Source: Paenarthrobacter sp. Z7-10 (GTDB taxonomy: Bacteria; Actinomycetota; Actinomycetes; Actinomycetales; Micrococcaceae). Taken from it: a stretch of DNA of 64,000 bases. The notes under the pieces are model-generated. The model worked only from the letters and a program-made list of their open reading frames with translations, ran no database searches and was not told where the DNA came from. Location: positions 1 through 64,000 of the forward strand of contig NZ_JADPVH010000011.1 in the NCBI RefSeq assembly GCF_026932795.1, given 5' to 3'. Shown piece after piece: positions 23,986 to 32,198 of this stretch (its first letter is position 1; each line of letters starts with the position of its first letter). The position numbers and the translations under genes were made by a program.

Positions 23986-24368
23986 TTCATGACGCTCTTT
24001 CCGGTGATGGTGATGCTGGTGCCGAACATCCCGGTCAGGAACGCCATCGGGTAGGTGGCGGTCACAGTAACCAGGGCATTGGGAGCACATGATGCGGGAT
24101 TGGCCCCGGTGGATGAAATGGCAATCTGCGCATCCGTCAACGCGGGGCTGAGGGACGGTGCGGCCAGCCGCGTGGCCAGCCGGGAGTCGGCCGGATCGTT
24201 GTGGATGGCCATGGCCCGCACACCCTCGCGGGCCGCACCGCTTAATTCGATTTGGGCGTTATATACCCGTCCAAATTCGATGATCCCGAACAGCAGCAGC
24301 AGCAGAATCGGCACAATGAGGGCAAATTCCACTGCCGCTGCCCCGCGTTCCGAGCCAAAGCGTTTCAC
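23973..24368 (-). CDS. TadE-like pseudopilin
   Basis: 131 residues from GTG 24368, chosen because V-K-R-F-G-S-E-R-G-A-A-A-V-E-F directly opens the conserved TadE motif. No good ribosome binding site is visible, so the start is the least certain in the operon. The hydrophobic helix A-L-I-V-P-I-L-L-L-L-L-F-G-I-I-E-F-G-R-V is typical, and G-A-A-A-V-E-F is the prepilin peptidase site. A Cys pair is in the C-terminal half. It overlaps the TadG-like gene. Confidence 0.82.
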   Translation of the reverse strand: MKRFGSERGAAAVEFALIVPILLLLLFGIIEFGRVYNAQIELSGAAREGVRAMAIHNDPADSRLATRLAAPSLSPALTDAQIAISSTGANPASCAPNALVTVTATYPMAFLTGMFGTSITITGKSVMKCGG

Positions 24369-24462
24369 AACGGCCGTGGCGTTGGATCGGGATAGGTTCC
24401 CCGGTTTGCCCTGCGCAAGGAAGGCGACATCGAGTGGACCACAGCTGTCGGCGCCGCGGTGG

Positions 24463-24681
24463 TTAGCCTGCAGTCGGAGTAGCGTTGAAGGTCTTAGAGG
24501 CCAGACCCGAGAAGAAGGCGGTGAGGTCTTTGCCGAAAAGGCCGACTCCAGCAATAAGGACGACGGCGATGAGGCCAACGAGGAGCGCGTATTCAACGGC
24601 GGTAGCACCGGTTTGTTCGCGGCGCAGGCGTGCCTGCAGGTTGAGACCGAGACAATGAAGGGATGCAAAAAGAGAGACCAT
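24463..24681 (-). CDS. flp: Flp/Fap pilin
   Basis: 72 residues. A basic leader ends at R-R-E-Q-T-G and is followed by A-T-A-V-E-Y-A-L-L-V-G-L-I-A-V-V, the class IVb Flp motif with the essential Glu-Tyr. Cleavage after the Gly would leave a mature pilin of about 48 residues ending with small polar residues. It is the first gene of the reverse-strand Tad operon and therefore the most strongly expressed, with about 95 bp before the TadE gene that may allow separate regulation. Confidence 0.93.
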   Translation of the reverse strand: MVSLFASLHCLGLNLQARLRREQTGATAVEYALLVGLIAVVLIAGVGLFGKDLTAFFSGLASKTFNATPTAG

Positions 24682-25016
24682 GGCTGAGAGACCTTTACTG
24701 TGATGATGCCCGGCAATCCTGAGTGATTCCGCGACATTAATTTCCCAGCTATTACTGGGTTTAAATCATCGGCGGGTGAGCGCCCGTCGGTGTGTAAGAG
24801 AAAGATATCAGAGTAAAGCCCAAAGTCAAAACGGGGATTTTGGGGTTTCGCATCTGCCGGTTTGTTTGCTAAGAACCGGAGGACTCGAAGTCCGGATCTT
24901 GCCACTTTTCTCTGCACCGAGAGGTATCTTTAGCGGGTATGGCGCGGAGGGCGCGTTCTGCGTAGCGTGAGGTGCGGAAGCGAAATATTAACAAAGCTGA
25001 ATCGAGGGGGCACGCC
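24682..25016. other. Divergent promoter region of the Tad operon and the DUF2630 gene
   Basis: No gene. It must contain the flp promoter. Between 24865 and 24905 there is a strong imperfect hairpin (AACCGGAGGACT and AGTCCGGATCTT) that looks tRNA-like at first sight but lacks a full cloverleaf. Confidence 0.4.
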
Positions 25017-25259
25017 ATGGATGGTGCAGAGATACATTCAAGAATCCAAGAACTCGTGGAGCAGGAGCAGGGCTTGCGGGATTCCCCGCCGTCGGAGGGC
25101 GAAGCGGCCTCCCGCAGTGAACGGTTGCGGAACATTGAGGTCCAGCTGGATCAGTGCTGGGACCTGCTGCGCCAGCGCCGGGCGAAACTGGATGCCGGCG
25201 GGAATCCCAACGATGCCAAGGTTCGTCCCGCCGAAGAGGTCGAGGGCTACCGCCAGTAG
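25017..25259 (+). CDS. DUF2630 family protein
   Basis: 80 residues from ATG 25017, preceded by a purine-rich GAGGGGG. The pattern I-x-x-R-I-Q-E-L-V-E-Q-E-Q-G-L-R and R-L-R-N-I-E-V-Q-L-D-Q-C-W-D-L-L-R-Q-R-R-A is the helical hairpin of DUF2630, a small actinobacterial family of unknown function. The last residues (R-P-A-E-E-V-E-G-Y) are also conserved. It is likely monocistronic. Confidence 0.88.
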   Translation: MDGAEIHSRIQELVEQEQGLRDSPPSEGEAASRSERLRNIEVQLDQCWDLLRQRRAKLDAGGNPNDAKVRPAEEVEGYRQ

Positions 25260-25418
25260 CGGCGTCGGCACAGACCCCGGCAGGAATGTCCGGGCTGCGC
25301 GCGGGTTCTGATCCGGCCCCTGCCGCGGGCTGGGGACTGGATCGCACCTGGCCGCGGCTTGTCCGGCGCGCCCGTTAGACTGATTGGAGCCGTTTAACGC
25401 TCCAATAATCGAGGTCTC

Positions 25419-26492
25419 TTGCCAGATTTCAGTGCCCGATTCGCCTCCGCAGCCGAGATTGCCAGCTGGGACGAACATGTCACCGCCAACCCGCACGGCG
25501 GCAATCTGCTTCAGTCCGAGGCGTTTGCGGCCGTCAAGAAAAACTACGGCTGGAAGCCGCTGTATCTGGTCTGCGAATCGGCCACCTACTCCAGCTACAA
25601 CCTGGTGCTGGAGAAGTCCTTTCCACTGCTGGGCAAGCTCTGGTACCTGATCAAGGGTCCGGACGCGGCAGGTGTCGAAGACGTTCCGGCCATGCTGGAC
25701 GCCGTCACGGACTTTGTCCGGAGTGCGCGGCTGAACGTTTTTGCGGTCAAAATCGAGCCGGACATCGTCGACAGCGAGCAGGCCCGTGCCATCCTCGGCG
25801 GCGCTGGCCTTGTCAAAACCTTCAATCTGCAGCCTAATGACAGCACCGCCATCCTGGACATCTCCCCGGAGGAAAACCAGCTGCTGCGCAATCTGCACTC
25901 GCGGGGCCGCAATGCTGTCCGCCGTGCCCTGCGCGAGGGTGTGCAGGTGGTGGCCGCCGAGCCCACCGAGGCAAATTTTCGCACCATGTACGCTCTGATG
26001 TCCGGAACGATTGCGGAAAAGGGCACCACGCAGATCCGCGACTACGGCTACTACAGCAAGTTTTGGGCTGGCTTCACGGCCCGCGGCCAGGGCCGGCTGT
26101 ACTTCGTATACGAGGACGGTCAGGCCAGCGTTGGCGCGTTCGTGATCAACTATGGCCGCAAGGGTACCTACAAGGACGGTGGCTCGCTGCAGAAGCGCTC
26201 CCAGTATGGCGACTCGCATCTGGTCCAGTGGACCGCCATCAATGCGGTCAAGGCACTGGGGGCGACCGAATACGACTTCTGTGGGACCCCGCCATCGGAC
26301 CGGCTCAAGGATCCCACGCACCCGCATCACGGTCTGGGATTGTTCAAGACCAGCTTCTCGAAAACCGTGACGGATTTCGTGGGCTGCTATGACTTGGTCC
26401 TGGGCCGGCTGCGGTACAAGCTGTGGACGACGGTGGGGGAGCGGATCTTCCGCCAGCTCTACACCCGCCGGACGGGCCAGCAGTTCTACTAG
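25419..26492 (+). CDS. FemAB-like peptidoglycan interpeptide bridge aminoacyltransferase
   Basis: 357 residues from a TTG at 25419 with GAGG upstream. Two GNAT-like subdomains: W-D-E-H-V-T-A-N-P-H-G-G-N-L-L-Q-S near the start is the family signature, followed by L-H-S-R-G-R-N-A-V-R-R-A, a central G-R-L-Y-F-V-Y-E-D-G strand, and Y-D-F-C-G-T-P-P-S-D-R-L near residue 290. It uses aminoacyl-tRNA to add amino acids to the lipid II stem peptide, building the bridge found in Arthrobacter-type walls. Which amino acid is added cannot be predicted. Confidence 0.88.
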   Translation: MPDFSARFASAAEIASWDEHVTANPHGGNLLQSEAFAAVKKNYGWKPLYLVCESATYSSYNLVLEKSFPLLGKLWYLIKGPDAAGVEDVPAMLDAVTDFVRSARLNVFAVKIEPDIVDSEQARAILGGAGLVKTFNLQPNDSTAILDISPEENQLLRNLHSRGRNAVRRALREGVQVVAAEPTEANFRTMYALMSGTIAEKGTTQIRDYGYYSKFWAGFTARGQGRLYFVYEDGQASVGAFVINYGRKGTYKDGGSLQKRSQYGDSHLVQWTAINAVKALGATEYDFCGTPPSDRLKDPTHPHHGLGLFKTSFSKTVTDFVGCYDLVLGRLRYKLWTTVGERIFRQLYTRRTGQQFY

Positions 26493-26583
26493 CAACGGGC
26501 GCAGCCGGCAGCGACGGGCGCTTGGCGGCGCCACTACAAGTACGACGACGACGACGGCTGGCGGCCGCCGGAGGAAAGGACAG

Positions 26584-28059
26584 ATGAGCGAGCAGTCCCC
26601 GGAAAAGAACCATCCGGTGCCGCATCCGGGCATGATTCCGGTGGTGCCTGCGGCCAGGCAGAGCTATGCCGCCCGGCGGGTGCTGCGCAAGCTGGTGCAG
26701 GGCGAGGCTCCGCCCACGGCTCCGCTGAGCATTGTGGACCGACTGGCGGGCAGCCCCTACGCCAACCCGACGATCCAAGTAGGCGGCGTGGATGCCTCCG
26801 CCCGCAAGACCATCGATTTTGCCCTGCACCTGGCCGAGACCATGTTCCGATACGGCGCGGGTGCGCTGGAGGTGGAAACGAGCATCATTGCCGTCACCGC
26901 CGCGCTGGGACTGCGCAATATCGAGGTGGACATCACCAACCAGTCCGTCATCATCAACTACGCCAAAAAAGACGCGACACCCATCACCTTGCTGCGGGTG
27001 GTCCGATCCTGGACGAACAACTATGCCGGTCTGGCCAATATCCATGAGCTGGTGACAGACATCGTCTCCGGCGGCGTGGGACGGGATGAATGCGGGCGCC
27101 GGCTGGACGTCATCATCCGCAACCCCAAGCCCTTTCCGCGCTGGATGGTTACCGTGGCCGAAGCACTTTTTGCGGCCATCGTGGTTTCCGTGATCGGCGG
27201 CACAGGATTCGGTTCGCTGGTGGCGCTGCTCAGTAACCTCTTGGTGGGTTTGCTGGCGCGCGTCCTCGGGCGTTGGCGGGTGCCGGACTTCTTCGTCACT
27301 GCCACCAGCTCGTTCGTGGTGACGGCGATAGCGCTGGGGTGTGTGCTGGTTAATGTTCCGCTCTCACCGGCGGTCGTGGTGACAGGTGGCATCCTGCTGC
27401 TGCTGCCCTCCGGCCGTCTCGTCTCCGCCGTGCAGGATGCCATCAACGGCTTCCCCGTCACGGCGGCCGGCCGATTCCTTTCCGCGTTCCTGATCTTCGG
27501 CGCCATCGTCTCGGGCATCGCGGTCGCGCTGGTCTTCGGTGCGCTGTTTGGCTCGCAGCGCTTCGACGTGACGGATCCGCTCTCCGGCGCGCTGCCGCTG
27601 TGGGCCACGCTCCCGCTGGTGGTCCTGGCCACCATCGCCATCAGCATCGCCGAGCAGACCCGAATGAAGTTGCTGCTGCCCACCGGGGTGGTCGGACTGA
27701 TTGGCTACTGCGTCCTCCTGCTGGGCACCGCCGCCAACCTGGGAGACAGATTCGCCCCCGCGCTCGCCGCCGTCGTCGTCGGCATGGCAGCACGAATGGT
27801 GGCGCTGCGGATGGGAGCACCGCAGCTGGTGGTCGCGGTACCGTCCATTCTGTTCCTGCTAGTGGGGTTGTCCATTTTCCGGGCTATGTTCGTGATGACC
27901 ATCACCCCGAGCGCCTCGGTGGAGGGTGCCGTGGGGCTGTTCAATGCACTGATCATCATCATGGCCGTGGCGGCCGGCGTGGTCCTGGGGGACAACCTTG
28001 CCCGCCCGCTCACACGCGGCCAGGGCAGCAACGAAAAGCGCCGGAACCGCCGGCGCTAA
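26584..28059 (+). CDS. Threonine/serine exporter (ThrE) family membrane protein
   Basis: 491 residues from ATG 26584 after GGAGGAAAGGA. The N-terminal cytoplasmic domain (DUF1212) has the marker F-R-Y-G-A-G-A-L-E-V-E-T-S-I and L-G-L-R-N-I-E-V-D-I. About ten membrane segments follow, in the ThrE order (DUF1212 then DUF3815-like C-terminal half in one chain). It exports threonine/serine or similar small solutes. It lies 91 bp after the FemAB gene and may be cotranscribed, which would couple amino-acid export with wall amino-acid use, but this is inference. Confidence 0.85.
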   Translation: MSEQSPEKNHPVPHPGMIPVVPAARQSYAARRVLRKLVQGEAPPTAPLSIVDRLAGSPYANPTIQVGGVDASARKTIDFALHLAETMFRYGAGALEVETSIIAVTAALGLRNIEVDITNQSVIINYAKKDATPITLLRVVRSWTNNYAGLANIHELVTDIVSGGVGRDECGRRLDVIIRNPKPFPRWMVTVAEALFAAIVVSVIGGTGFGSLVALLSNLLVGLLARVLGRWRVPDFFVTATSSFVVTAIALGCVLVNVPLSPAVVVTGGILLLLPSGRLVSAVQDAINGFPVTAAGRFLSAFLIFGAIVSGIAVALVFGALFGSQRFDVTDPLSGALPLWATLPLVVLATIAISIAEQTRMKLLLPTGVVGLIGYCVLLLGTAANLGDRFAPALAAVVVGMAARMVALRMGAPQLVVAVPSILFLLVGLSIFRAMFVMTITPSASVEGAVGLFNALIIIMAVAAGVVLGDNLARPLTRGQGSNEKRRNRRR

Positions 28060-28120
28060 GTCTGGATCGCCGGCTCGGATGGCTGAGTCGGGATTGCCAG
28101 GTTTGGATGCCGCCCGGGCA

Positions 28121-29047
28121 TTATTTGAGGAATTTTGAGGTCCGGCGGTCCGCCAGGATCTTCCCTTCGGTCTGGCAGTGCGGGCAGTACTGCAGCGCGC
28201 GGTCCGCGAAGGACACCTCGCGCACGGTGTCGCCGCAGACCGGACACGCCTGACCCGCGCGGCCGTGGACCCGCATGCTCGACCGCTTGGCATCCTTGAG
28301 CTCGCTGGCCGCTTTACCCACCGCCGAGCTGACCGCTTCGCCGAGAACCGATTCGATGGCTTGGTAAAGGTCCTGGACGTGCCGGACATCGAGCGACTTG
28401 GCGATCGCGAAGGGTGAGATCCGGGCGGCGTGCAGGATCTCGTCGCTGTAGGCATTGCCAATTCCGGCCAACACGCTCTGATTGCGCAGCAGCCCCTTGA
28501 TCTGCCCTGAGCCCGTGGCCAACAACCGCGCCAGCTCCGGATATCCGAAATCGGCCGCCAACGGATCCGGTCCGAGCGACGCGATGCCAGGCACGTCCGA
28601 GGGCTGGCGCACCACATAAAGGGCGAGGCTTTTCCGGGTGCCCGCTTCGGTCAGGTCCAGCCCCCGCGCCTGGCCCTGCTGGGTGAAACGCAGCCTCGCT
28701 GCTATCAATCCGCTGCCGGCTTTGAGGACAGCGGTCGACGGCGATGTGGAGTAGCGCACCCATCCCGCCTTGGCCAGGTGGAAAATCAGGTGCAGCGGTG
28801 GGGGACCGGTGCCCCCGGCCGCGCCGTTTTGAACTGGGACCCCACCAGCCTCGGCGGTCAACTCCAGGTCAAGAAACTTGCCATGCCGGCGAGCGGCGGA
28901 CAAGGTCCGGCCCTCCAAGGCAGCGTACGGAGGATCGGCGGTCTTGAGCACCGAAAATGAGGTGATCTGGATCTTCTCCAGCACGGCCCCTTGCAGCTCT
29001 TCCGCAAGGAAGCTGCCCAGGCCGGCAACCTCCGGAAGTTCTGGCAT
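28121..29047 (-). CDS. Fpg/Nei-family DNA glycosylase/AP lyase
   Basis: 308 residues from ATG 29047. The start M-P-E-L-P-E-V supplies the catalytic Pro2 and Glu3. A mid-region helix-two-turn-helix reads L-A-G-I-G-N-A-Y-S-D-E-I-L-H. The C-terminal zinc finger is C-P-V-C-G and C-P-H-C-Q with the R-x-S-x-F family ending region (D-R-R-T-S-K-F-L-K). It excises oxidised bases. Extra residues after the zinc finger and the P-E-V-A-G-L variation place it in the actinobacterial Nei/Fpg2-like branch rather than canonical MutM. Confidence 0.9.
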   Translation of the reverse strand: MPELPEVAGLGSFLAEELQGAVLEKIQITSFSVLKTADPPYAALEGRTLSAARRHGKFLDLELTAEAGGVPVQNGAAGGTGPPPLHLIFHLAKAGWVRYSTSPSTAVLKAGSGLIAARLRFTQQGQARGLDLTEAGTRKSLALYVVRQPSDVPGIASLGPDPLAADFGYPELARLLATGSGQIKGLLRNQSVLAGIGNAYSDEILHAARISPFAIAKSLDVRHVQDLYQAIESVLGEAVSSAVGKAASELKDAKRSSMRVHGRAGQACPVCGDTVREVSFADRALQYCPHCQTEGKILADRRTSKFLK

Positions 29048-29159
29048 GCCTATATTGTGCTCTGGAAACTGCGCTGCGGGCAACGAACAGCGGTTTATGC
29101 GAACCCGGCCCCCGTTCGGGGTGTCGTATTGACGGCTGGGTTCCCCAACCGGAAACGGC

Positions 29160-29987
29160 CTAGAGGATCTGGCCCACCGGCTGCTTTTTCTCGGCCTGGA
29201 AGCCGTCTTCATTCCGGCCACTGGCCCAATAGCCGGAGAGGGAGACCTGAGACCTCTCAAGGCCATGCCGCACGAAGAGGACGTCCCGCAGCGCTTTCAT
29301 GTAACCGCGCTCGCCGTGCGCAAAAACGTCAACCAGCCCGGGGCGCCAGATGGTTTGCTCGAGCGCGTCGACGATCAGGGTGCCCGTTCCCGCGGGCGCA
29401 CCTGAGCGCAGCAGCCAGGAAATCTCCACCGCTTCCGGTGCGGCGATGCTCTGCACATCAGCATCGCCGTCGACCTCCAGAAAAACGTGGCCCACGGCGG
29501 AAGTGGGCAGCGACTCCACGGCCGCAGCTATCGCCGGAAGCGCGGATTCGTCGCCGGCCATCAGGTACCAGTCAGCGTCAGGATTGGGCCGGTAAGCGCC
29601 ACCCGGACCGGAGATAATCAGCCGGTCGCCGGGCCGGGCGGCGGCGGCCCAGGGCCCGGCGAGCCCTTCGTCCCCGTGCACGACAAAATCTATGGCCAGC
29701 TCGCCCTTCGCGGGGTTGACCCAGCGGATGGTGTAGGTGCGGGTGGCGGGCCAATCCTCGCGGTGCATGTAGTTCCGCAGCGCAAACACGTCCACCGGTT
29801 CGCGGTAGGACACATCCGGACGCAGGAAGTGGATCTTCACGTACATGTCGGTGAAGGTATTTGGCGCAAAGGCCGCAAATCCCGGGCCGCCGGCAATCAC
29901 GCGCACCATGTTCTTGGACAGGCGTTCGGTGCGCAGGACGGTCAGAGTGGCCTGCGGACGCGGTTTGACAGCGGGTGCCGTGGTCAT
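29160..29987 (-). CDS. Siderophore-interacting protein (FAD/NAD(P)H ferric-siderophore reductase)
   Basis: 275 residues from ATG 29987. The FAD-binding beta-barrel contains T-R-T-Y-T-I-R-W (the RxYT-type flavin motif) and F-V-V-H-G-D-E-G-L-A-G-P-W-A (phosphate/pyridine contact). The SIP C-terminal Rossmann part has W-Y-L-M-A-G-D-E-S-A-L-P-A-I and F-A-H-G-E-R. It releases iron from imported ferric siderophores by reduction in the cytosol. An iron-box-like sequence is located about 100 bp upstream. Confidence 0.92.
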   Translation of the reverse strand: MTTAPAVKPRPQATLTVLRTERLSKNMVRVIAGGPGFAAFAPNTFTDMYVKIHFLRPDVSYREPVDVFALRNYMHREDWPATRTYTIRWVNPAKGELAIDFVVHGDEGLAGPWAAAARPGDRLIISGPGGAYRPNPDADWYLMAGDESALPAIAAAVESLPTSAVGHVFLEVDGDADVQSIAAPEAVEISWLLRSGAPAGTGTLIVDALEQTIWRPGLVDVFAHGERGYMKALRDVLFVRHGLERSQVSLSGYWASGRNEDGFQAEKKQPVGQIL

Positions 29988-30083
29988 GGGAGCTCCTGGG
30001 GGATCGCGGTGAACGGTGCAGCGGCGGCTGGCCTTTCCCGGTGCAGCGGCCGGCGGCTGCCACATGCAAGGGCGGGCCGACGG

Positions 30084-30102
30084 GTAGGTGAGGGCAGCCT
30101 TA
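30084..30102. promoter_or_regulatory. DtxR/IdeR-type iron box upstream of the siderophore-interacting protein gene
   Basis: GTAGGTGAGGGCAGCCTTA matches the DtxR/IdeR consensus TTAGGTTAGGCTAACCTAA at 13 of 19 positions by hand alignment, including TAGGT and CCTTA half sites. It lies 97 bp before the SIP start on the reverse strand. An IdeR-like regulator is encoded in this window (49947-50642). Confidence 0.6.
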
Positions 30103-30107
30103 TCAGC

Positions 30108-30893
30108 CTATAGCGGCGGTAACGCCCAGTCGACCGGGTCCGCGCCCTGCTGGTGCAGAAGCTGATTTGCCCTGCTGAAGGGCCGTGAGCCGAAGAATCC
30201 GCGGGACGCGGACAGTGGACTGGGATGGGCCGAGAAAATGATATCGGTGGGCCCCAGCAGCGGACGGAGCCGGAGGGCGTCCTTGCCCCACAGGATGGCC
30301 ACCAGCGGCGTTCCCCGAGCTGTGAGGGCGGTGATGGCCGCATCTGTGACGGTTTCCCAGCCTTTGCCCCGGTGCGAGCCTGTGACGCCCGGTGTCACGG
30401 TCATCACGCGGTTCAGCAGCAGCACGCCGCGCTCGGTCCACGGACTCAGGTCTCCATGCGGAACCGGGGGGATGCCCAGGTCGGTGGAGAGTTCCTTATA
30501 GATGTTGGCCAAGCTGCGCGGCAGCGGCCTGGTCTTTTTATCGGTGCAGAAGGCAAGTCCCACGGAGTGGCCGGGAGTCGGATATGGATCCTGTCCGGCA
30601 ATGAGTACCTTAACCCCGGCCAACGGCTGCTCGAAGGCGCGCAACACCCGGGCCGCAGCCGGTAGGAAGCCTCTGCCGCTGACATGCTCCGTCCGCAGGA
30701 AGGCACCGAGGCGCCGTAAGTCCTGTTCGACGGGCTGCAGTGCCTCCGCCCAGTCCGGGGCCATCCGGCTCAGCGGTGCGTCCGCCAGCCGCTGCAGCGC
30801 GGCCGCCTCCTCTTCCTGGCCGGTGTCCACCGGGGTTCCTGCCGGCGCCAACGGAAACAATGCATCAGAGTTTTCCACTGTTCCATTCTGCAT
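30108..30893 (-). CDS. ung: Uracil-DNA glycosylase
   Basis: 261 residues from ATG 30893. The family-1 UNG motifs are present: [15 protein letters not shown] (catalytic Asp), L-L-L-N-R-V-M-T-V, and [17 protein letters not shown] (leucine loop). It removes uracil from DNA. The N-terminus carries about 30 extra residues that are acidic and Ala-rich. A hexanucleotide repeat abuts the start codon. Its stop is 5 bp from the iron box, so the gene ends where the next promoter begins. Confidence 0.95.
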   Translation of the reverse strand: MQNGTVENSDALFPLAPAGTPVDTGQEEEAAALQRLADAPLSRMAPDWAEALQPVEQDLRRLGAFLRTEHVSGRGFLPAAARVLRAFEQPLAGVKVLIAGQDPYPTPGHSVGLAFCTDKKTRPLPRSLANIYKELSTDLGIPPVPHGDLSPWTERGVLLLNRVMTVTPGVTGSHRGKGWETVTDAAITALTARGTPLVAILWGKDALRLRPLLGPTDIIFSAHPSPLSASRGFFGSRPFSRANQLLHQQGADPVDWALPPL

Positions 30894-30894
30894 C

Positions 30895-30924
30895 GTTGCC
30901 GTTGCCGTTGCCGTTGCCGTGGCC
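30895..30924. repeat. Hexanucleotide microsatellite in the ung leader
   Basis: Four exact GTTGCC units (30895-30918) and a degenerate fifth (GTGGCC, 30919-30924) lie directly upstream of the ung start codon. Copy number change would alter leader length in 6-nt steps. Confidence 0.85.
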
Positions 30925-31005
30925 GTTCGCGGCGAATGACATGTGTGTGATTCGCCTATACCATGGTGGAATTGGCCTTTTGGGGAACCTGGAATGGAGT
31001 GTGTC

Positions 31006-31428
31006 GTGGCCGAAGCAGCCCAGCTCAACGAAAACAGCCGATTGCGCACGCCAACCAGTGCGCAGGCCACAACGGATATGGGCGAAGCACTGGACCCTGC
31101 CGGCGCTGAGGCCGAACTCGTGACTGCTCCTGGCGAACAGGCATCTTCCCAGCCGGAGTCCGGCCCGCAGAATCCAAGCCCGTCGGCGCTGAGCGAGCGG
31201 GATCGGCAAGTGCTTGCGCTGGAGCGGCAGTGGTGGAAATATGCCGGAGCCAAGGAGCAGGCTATCCGGGAAATTTTTGATTTGTCCGCTACGCATTATT
31301 ACCAGATCCTCAATGCGCTGATCGATACTCAGGACGCGCTGGCGCATGACCCGATGCTGGTGAAGAGACTGCGTAGACTACGAACGTCACGTCAGAGGGC
31401 CAGGACGGCCCGCCGCTTGGGGAACTGA
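31006..31428 (+). CDS. DUF3263 family protein
   Basis: 140 residues if started at GTG 31006 with GGAG 6 nt upstream; ATG 30994 is an alternative. The first 65 residues are low-complexity (Ala/Glu/Ser). The C-terminal domain [23 protein letters not shown] and [14 protein letters not shown] is DUF3263, a small helix-turn-helix-like actinobacterial family. It usually precedes LytR_C genes, as here. The stop codon is the first of three exact repeats. Confidence 0.88.
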   Translation: MAEAAQLNENSRLRTPTSAQATTDMGEALDPAGAEAELVTAPGEQASSQPESGPQNPSPSALSERDRQVLALERQWWKYAGAKEQAIREIFDLSATHYYQILNALIDTQDALAHDPMLVKRLRRLRTSRQRARTARRLGN

Positions 31429-31460
31429 TTGGGGAACTGATTGGGGAACTGATTGGGGAG
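31417..31460 (+). repeat. 12-bp tandem repeat carrying the DUF3263 stop codon
   Basis: TTGGGGAACTGA occurs three times exactly (31417-31428, 31429-31440, 31441-31452), with a partial fourth (TTGGGGA). Each unit reads Leu-Gly-Asn-stop in the gene's frame, so the stop has been duplicated twice. Confidence 0.95.
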
Positions 31461-31507
31461 TCTGACGTCCAGTCGCCGGCAACAAACCACAAGGACGCCG
31501 CAGTCAT

Positions 31508-32167
31508 ATGAGCAACTATCCTTCGGACGAATTCGATACGGTCCCGGAAAATTCGTCCCGCCTGGGCGTCCACCGCAGTTCCCTCGAAACTCCAGTGCGT
31601 GGCCTAACGCCGCTGGTACTGTTCGCGGTTGCCGCTCTGATTATCGGTCTGGCGGCCTTTTTCCTGATCCCTAAGCTGGGCGGCAGCGGCGCGGATTCGT
31701 CTGCACCGGTGGCCGGTGCTTCCTCCGCAAGCCCATCAGCCAGCCAGTCTCCGTCGTCCGGCACCGCCAACGCGGCCAGCGCCGCGGCCGGGGAAGAGAC
31801 GACCGGGAGTGCTGCCTCGTCGACCTCCGCAGCGGCGGAGACGAACTCCATCCCCGCCACTCCGGCACCGGAAACCACTTCCGCGCCCGCAACGGACAAG
31901 AGCACTCCGGTGAGTGTACTTAGCTCCTTTGCCCCCGGCGGCATGGTGGCCAAGTATGCCGGTGCGATTACCGCCGATGGGTGGACCGTCGGTGAGATGG
32001 CCGAGTGGGGCGGTGCTCCGCAGTCCAGTTCCGTCATCTTCTACAGCGGTCCGGGCCAGCGGGGCAACGCCGAAGCGCTCGGAGCGCTGCTCGGCATTGC
32101 GCAACTGGTCGACTCCAACGAACTGCTGGTGCCCCTCGCCGTGGTCCTGGGTCCGGACGCTCAGTAG
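31508..32167 (+). CDS. Membrane-anchored LytR C-terminal domain protein
   Basis: 219 residues. A cytosolic N-terminus of about 33 residues, one membrane segment (L-V-L-F-A-V-A-A-L-I-I-G-L-A-A-F-F-L-I), a Ser/Thr/Ala-rich linker and a C-terminal LytR_C domain (V-S-V-L-S-S-F-A-P-G-G-M-V-A and V-I-F-Y-S-G-P-G-Q-R). LytR_C domains accompany wall-polymer ligases, but no LCP catalytic domain is present. A wall-associated accessory role is inferred. It follows DUF3263. Confidence 0.85.
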   Translation: MSNYPSDEFDTVPENSSRLGVHRSSLETPVRGLTPLVLFAVAALIIGLAAFFLIPKLGGSGADSSAPVAGASSASPSASQSPSSGTANAASAAAGEETTGSAASSTSAAAETNSIPATPAPETTSAPATDKSTPVSVLSSFAPGGMVAKYAGAITADGWTVGEMAEWGGAPQSSSVIFYSGPGQRGNAEALGALLGIAQLVDSNELLVPLAVVLGPDAQ

Positions 32168-32198
32168 CCGCCGGACCGGCAAGGCAGTCGGAGCTCTG

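Noticed and set aside
24860-24905. tRNA-like hairpin upstream of the Tad operon
   Set aside because: A hairpin resembling a T or variable arm is present, but acceptor and D stems cannot be formed.
23973-24917. 314-codon frame as a single TadE protein
   Set aside because: The first 180 residues overlap the Flp pilin gene in another frame and have no TadE resemblance. Only the last 131 residues are TadE-like.
25038-26633. 531-codon reverse frame opposite the FemAB-like gene
   Set aside because: Antisense shadow; FemAB signatures and start signals are on the forward strand.
31417-31460. Possible CRISPR array
   Set aside because: Units are contiguous 12-mers without spacers.
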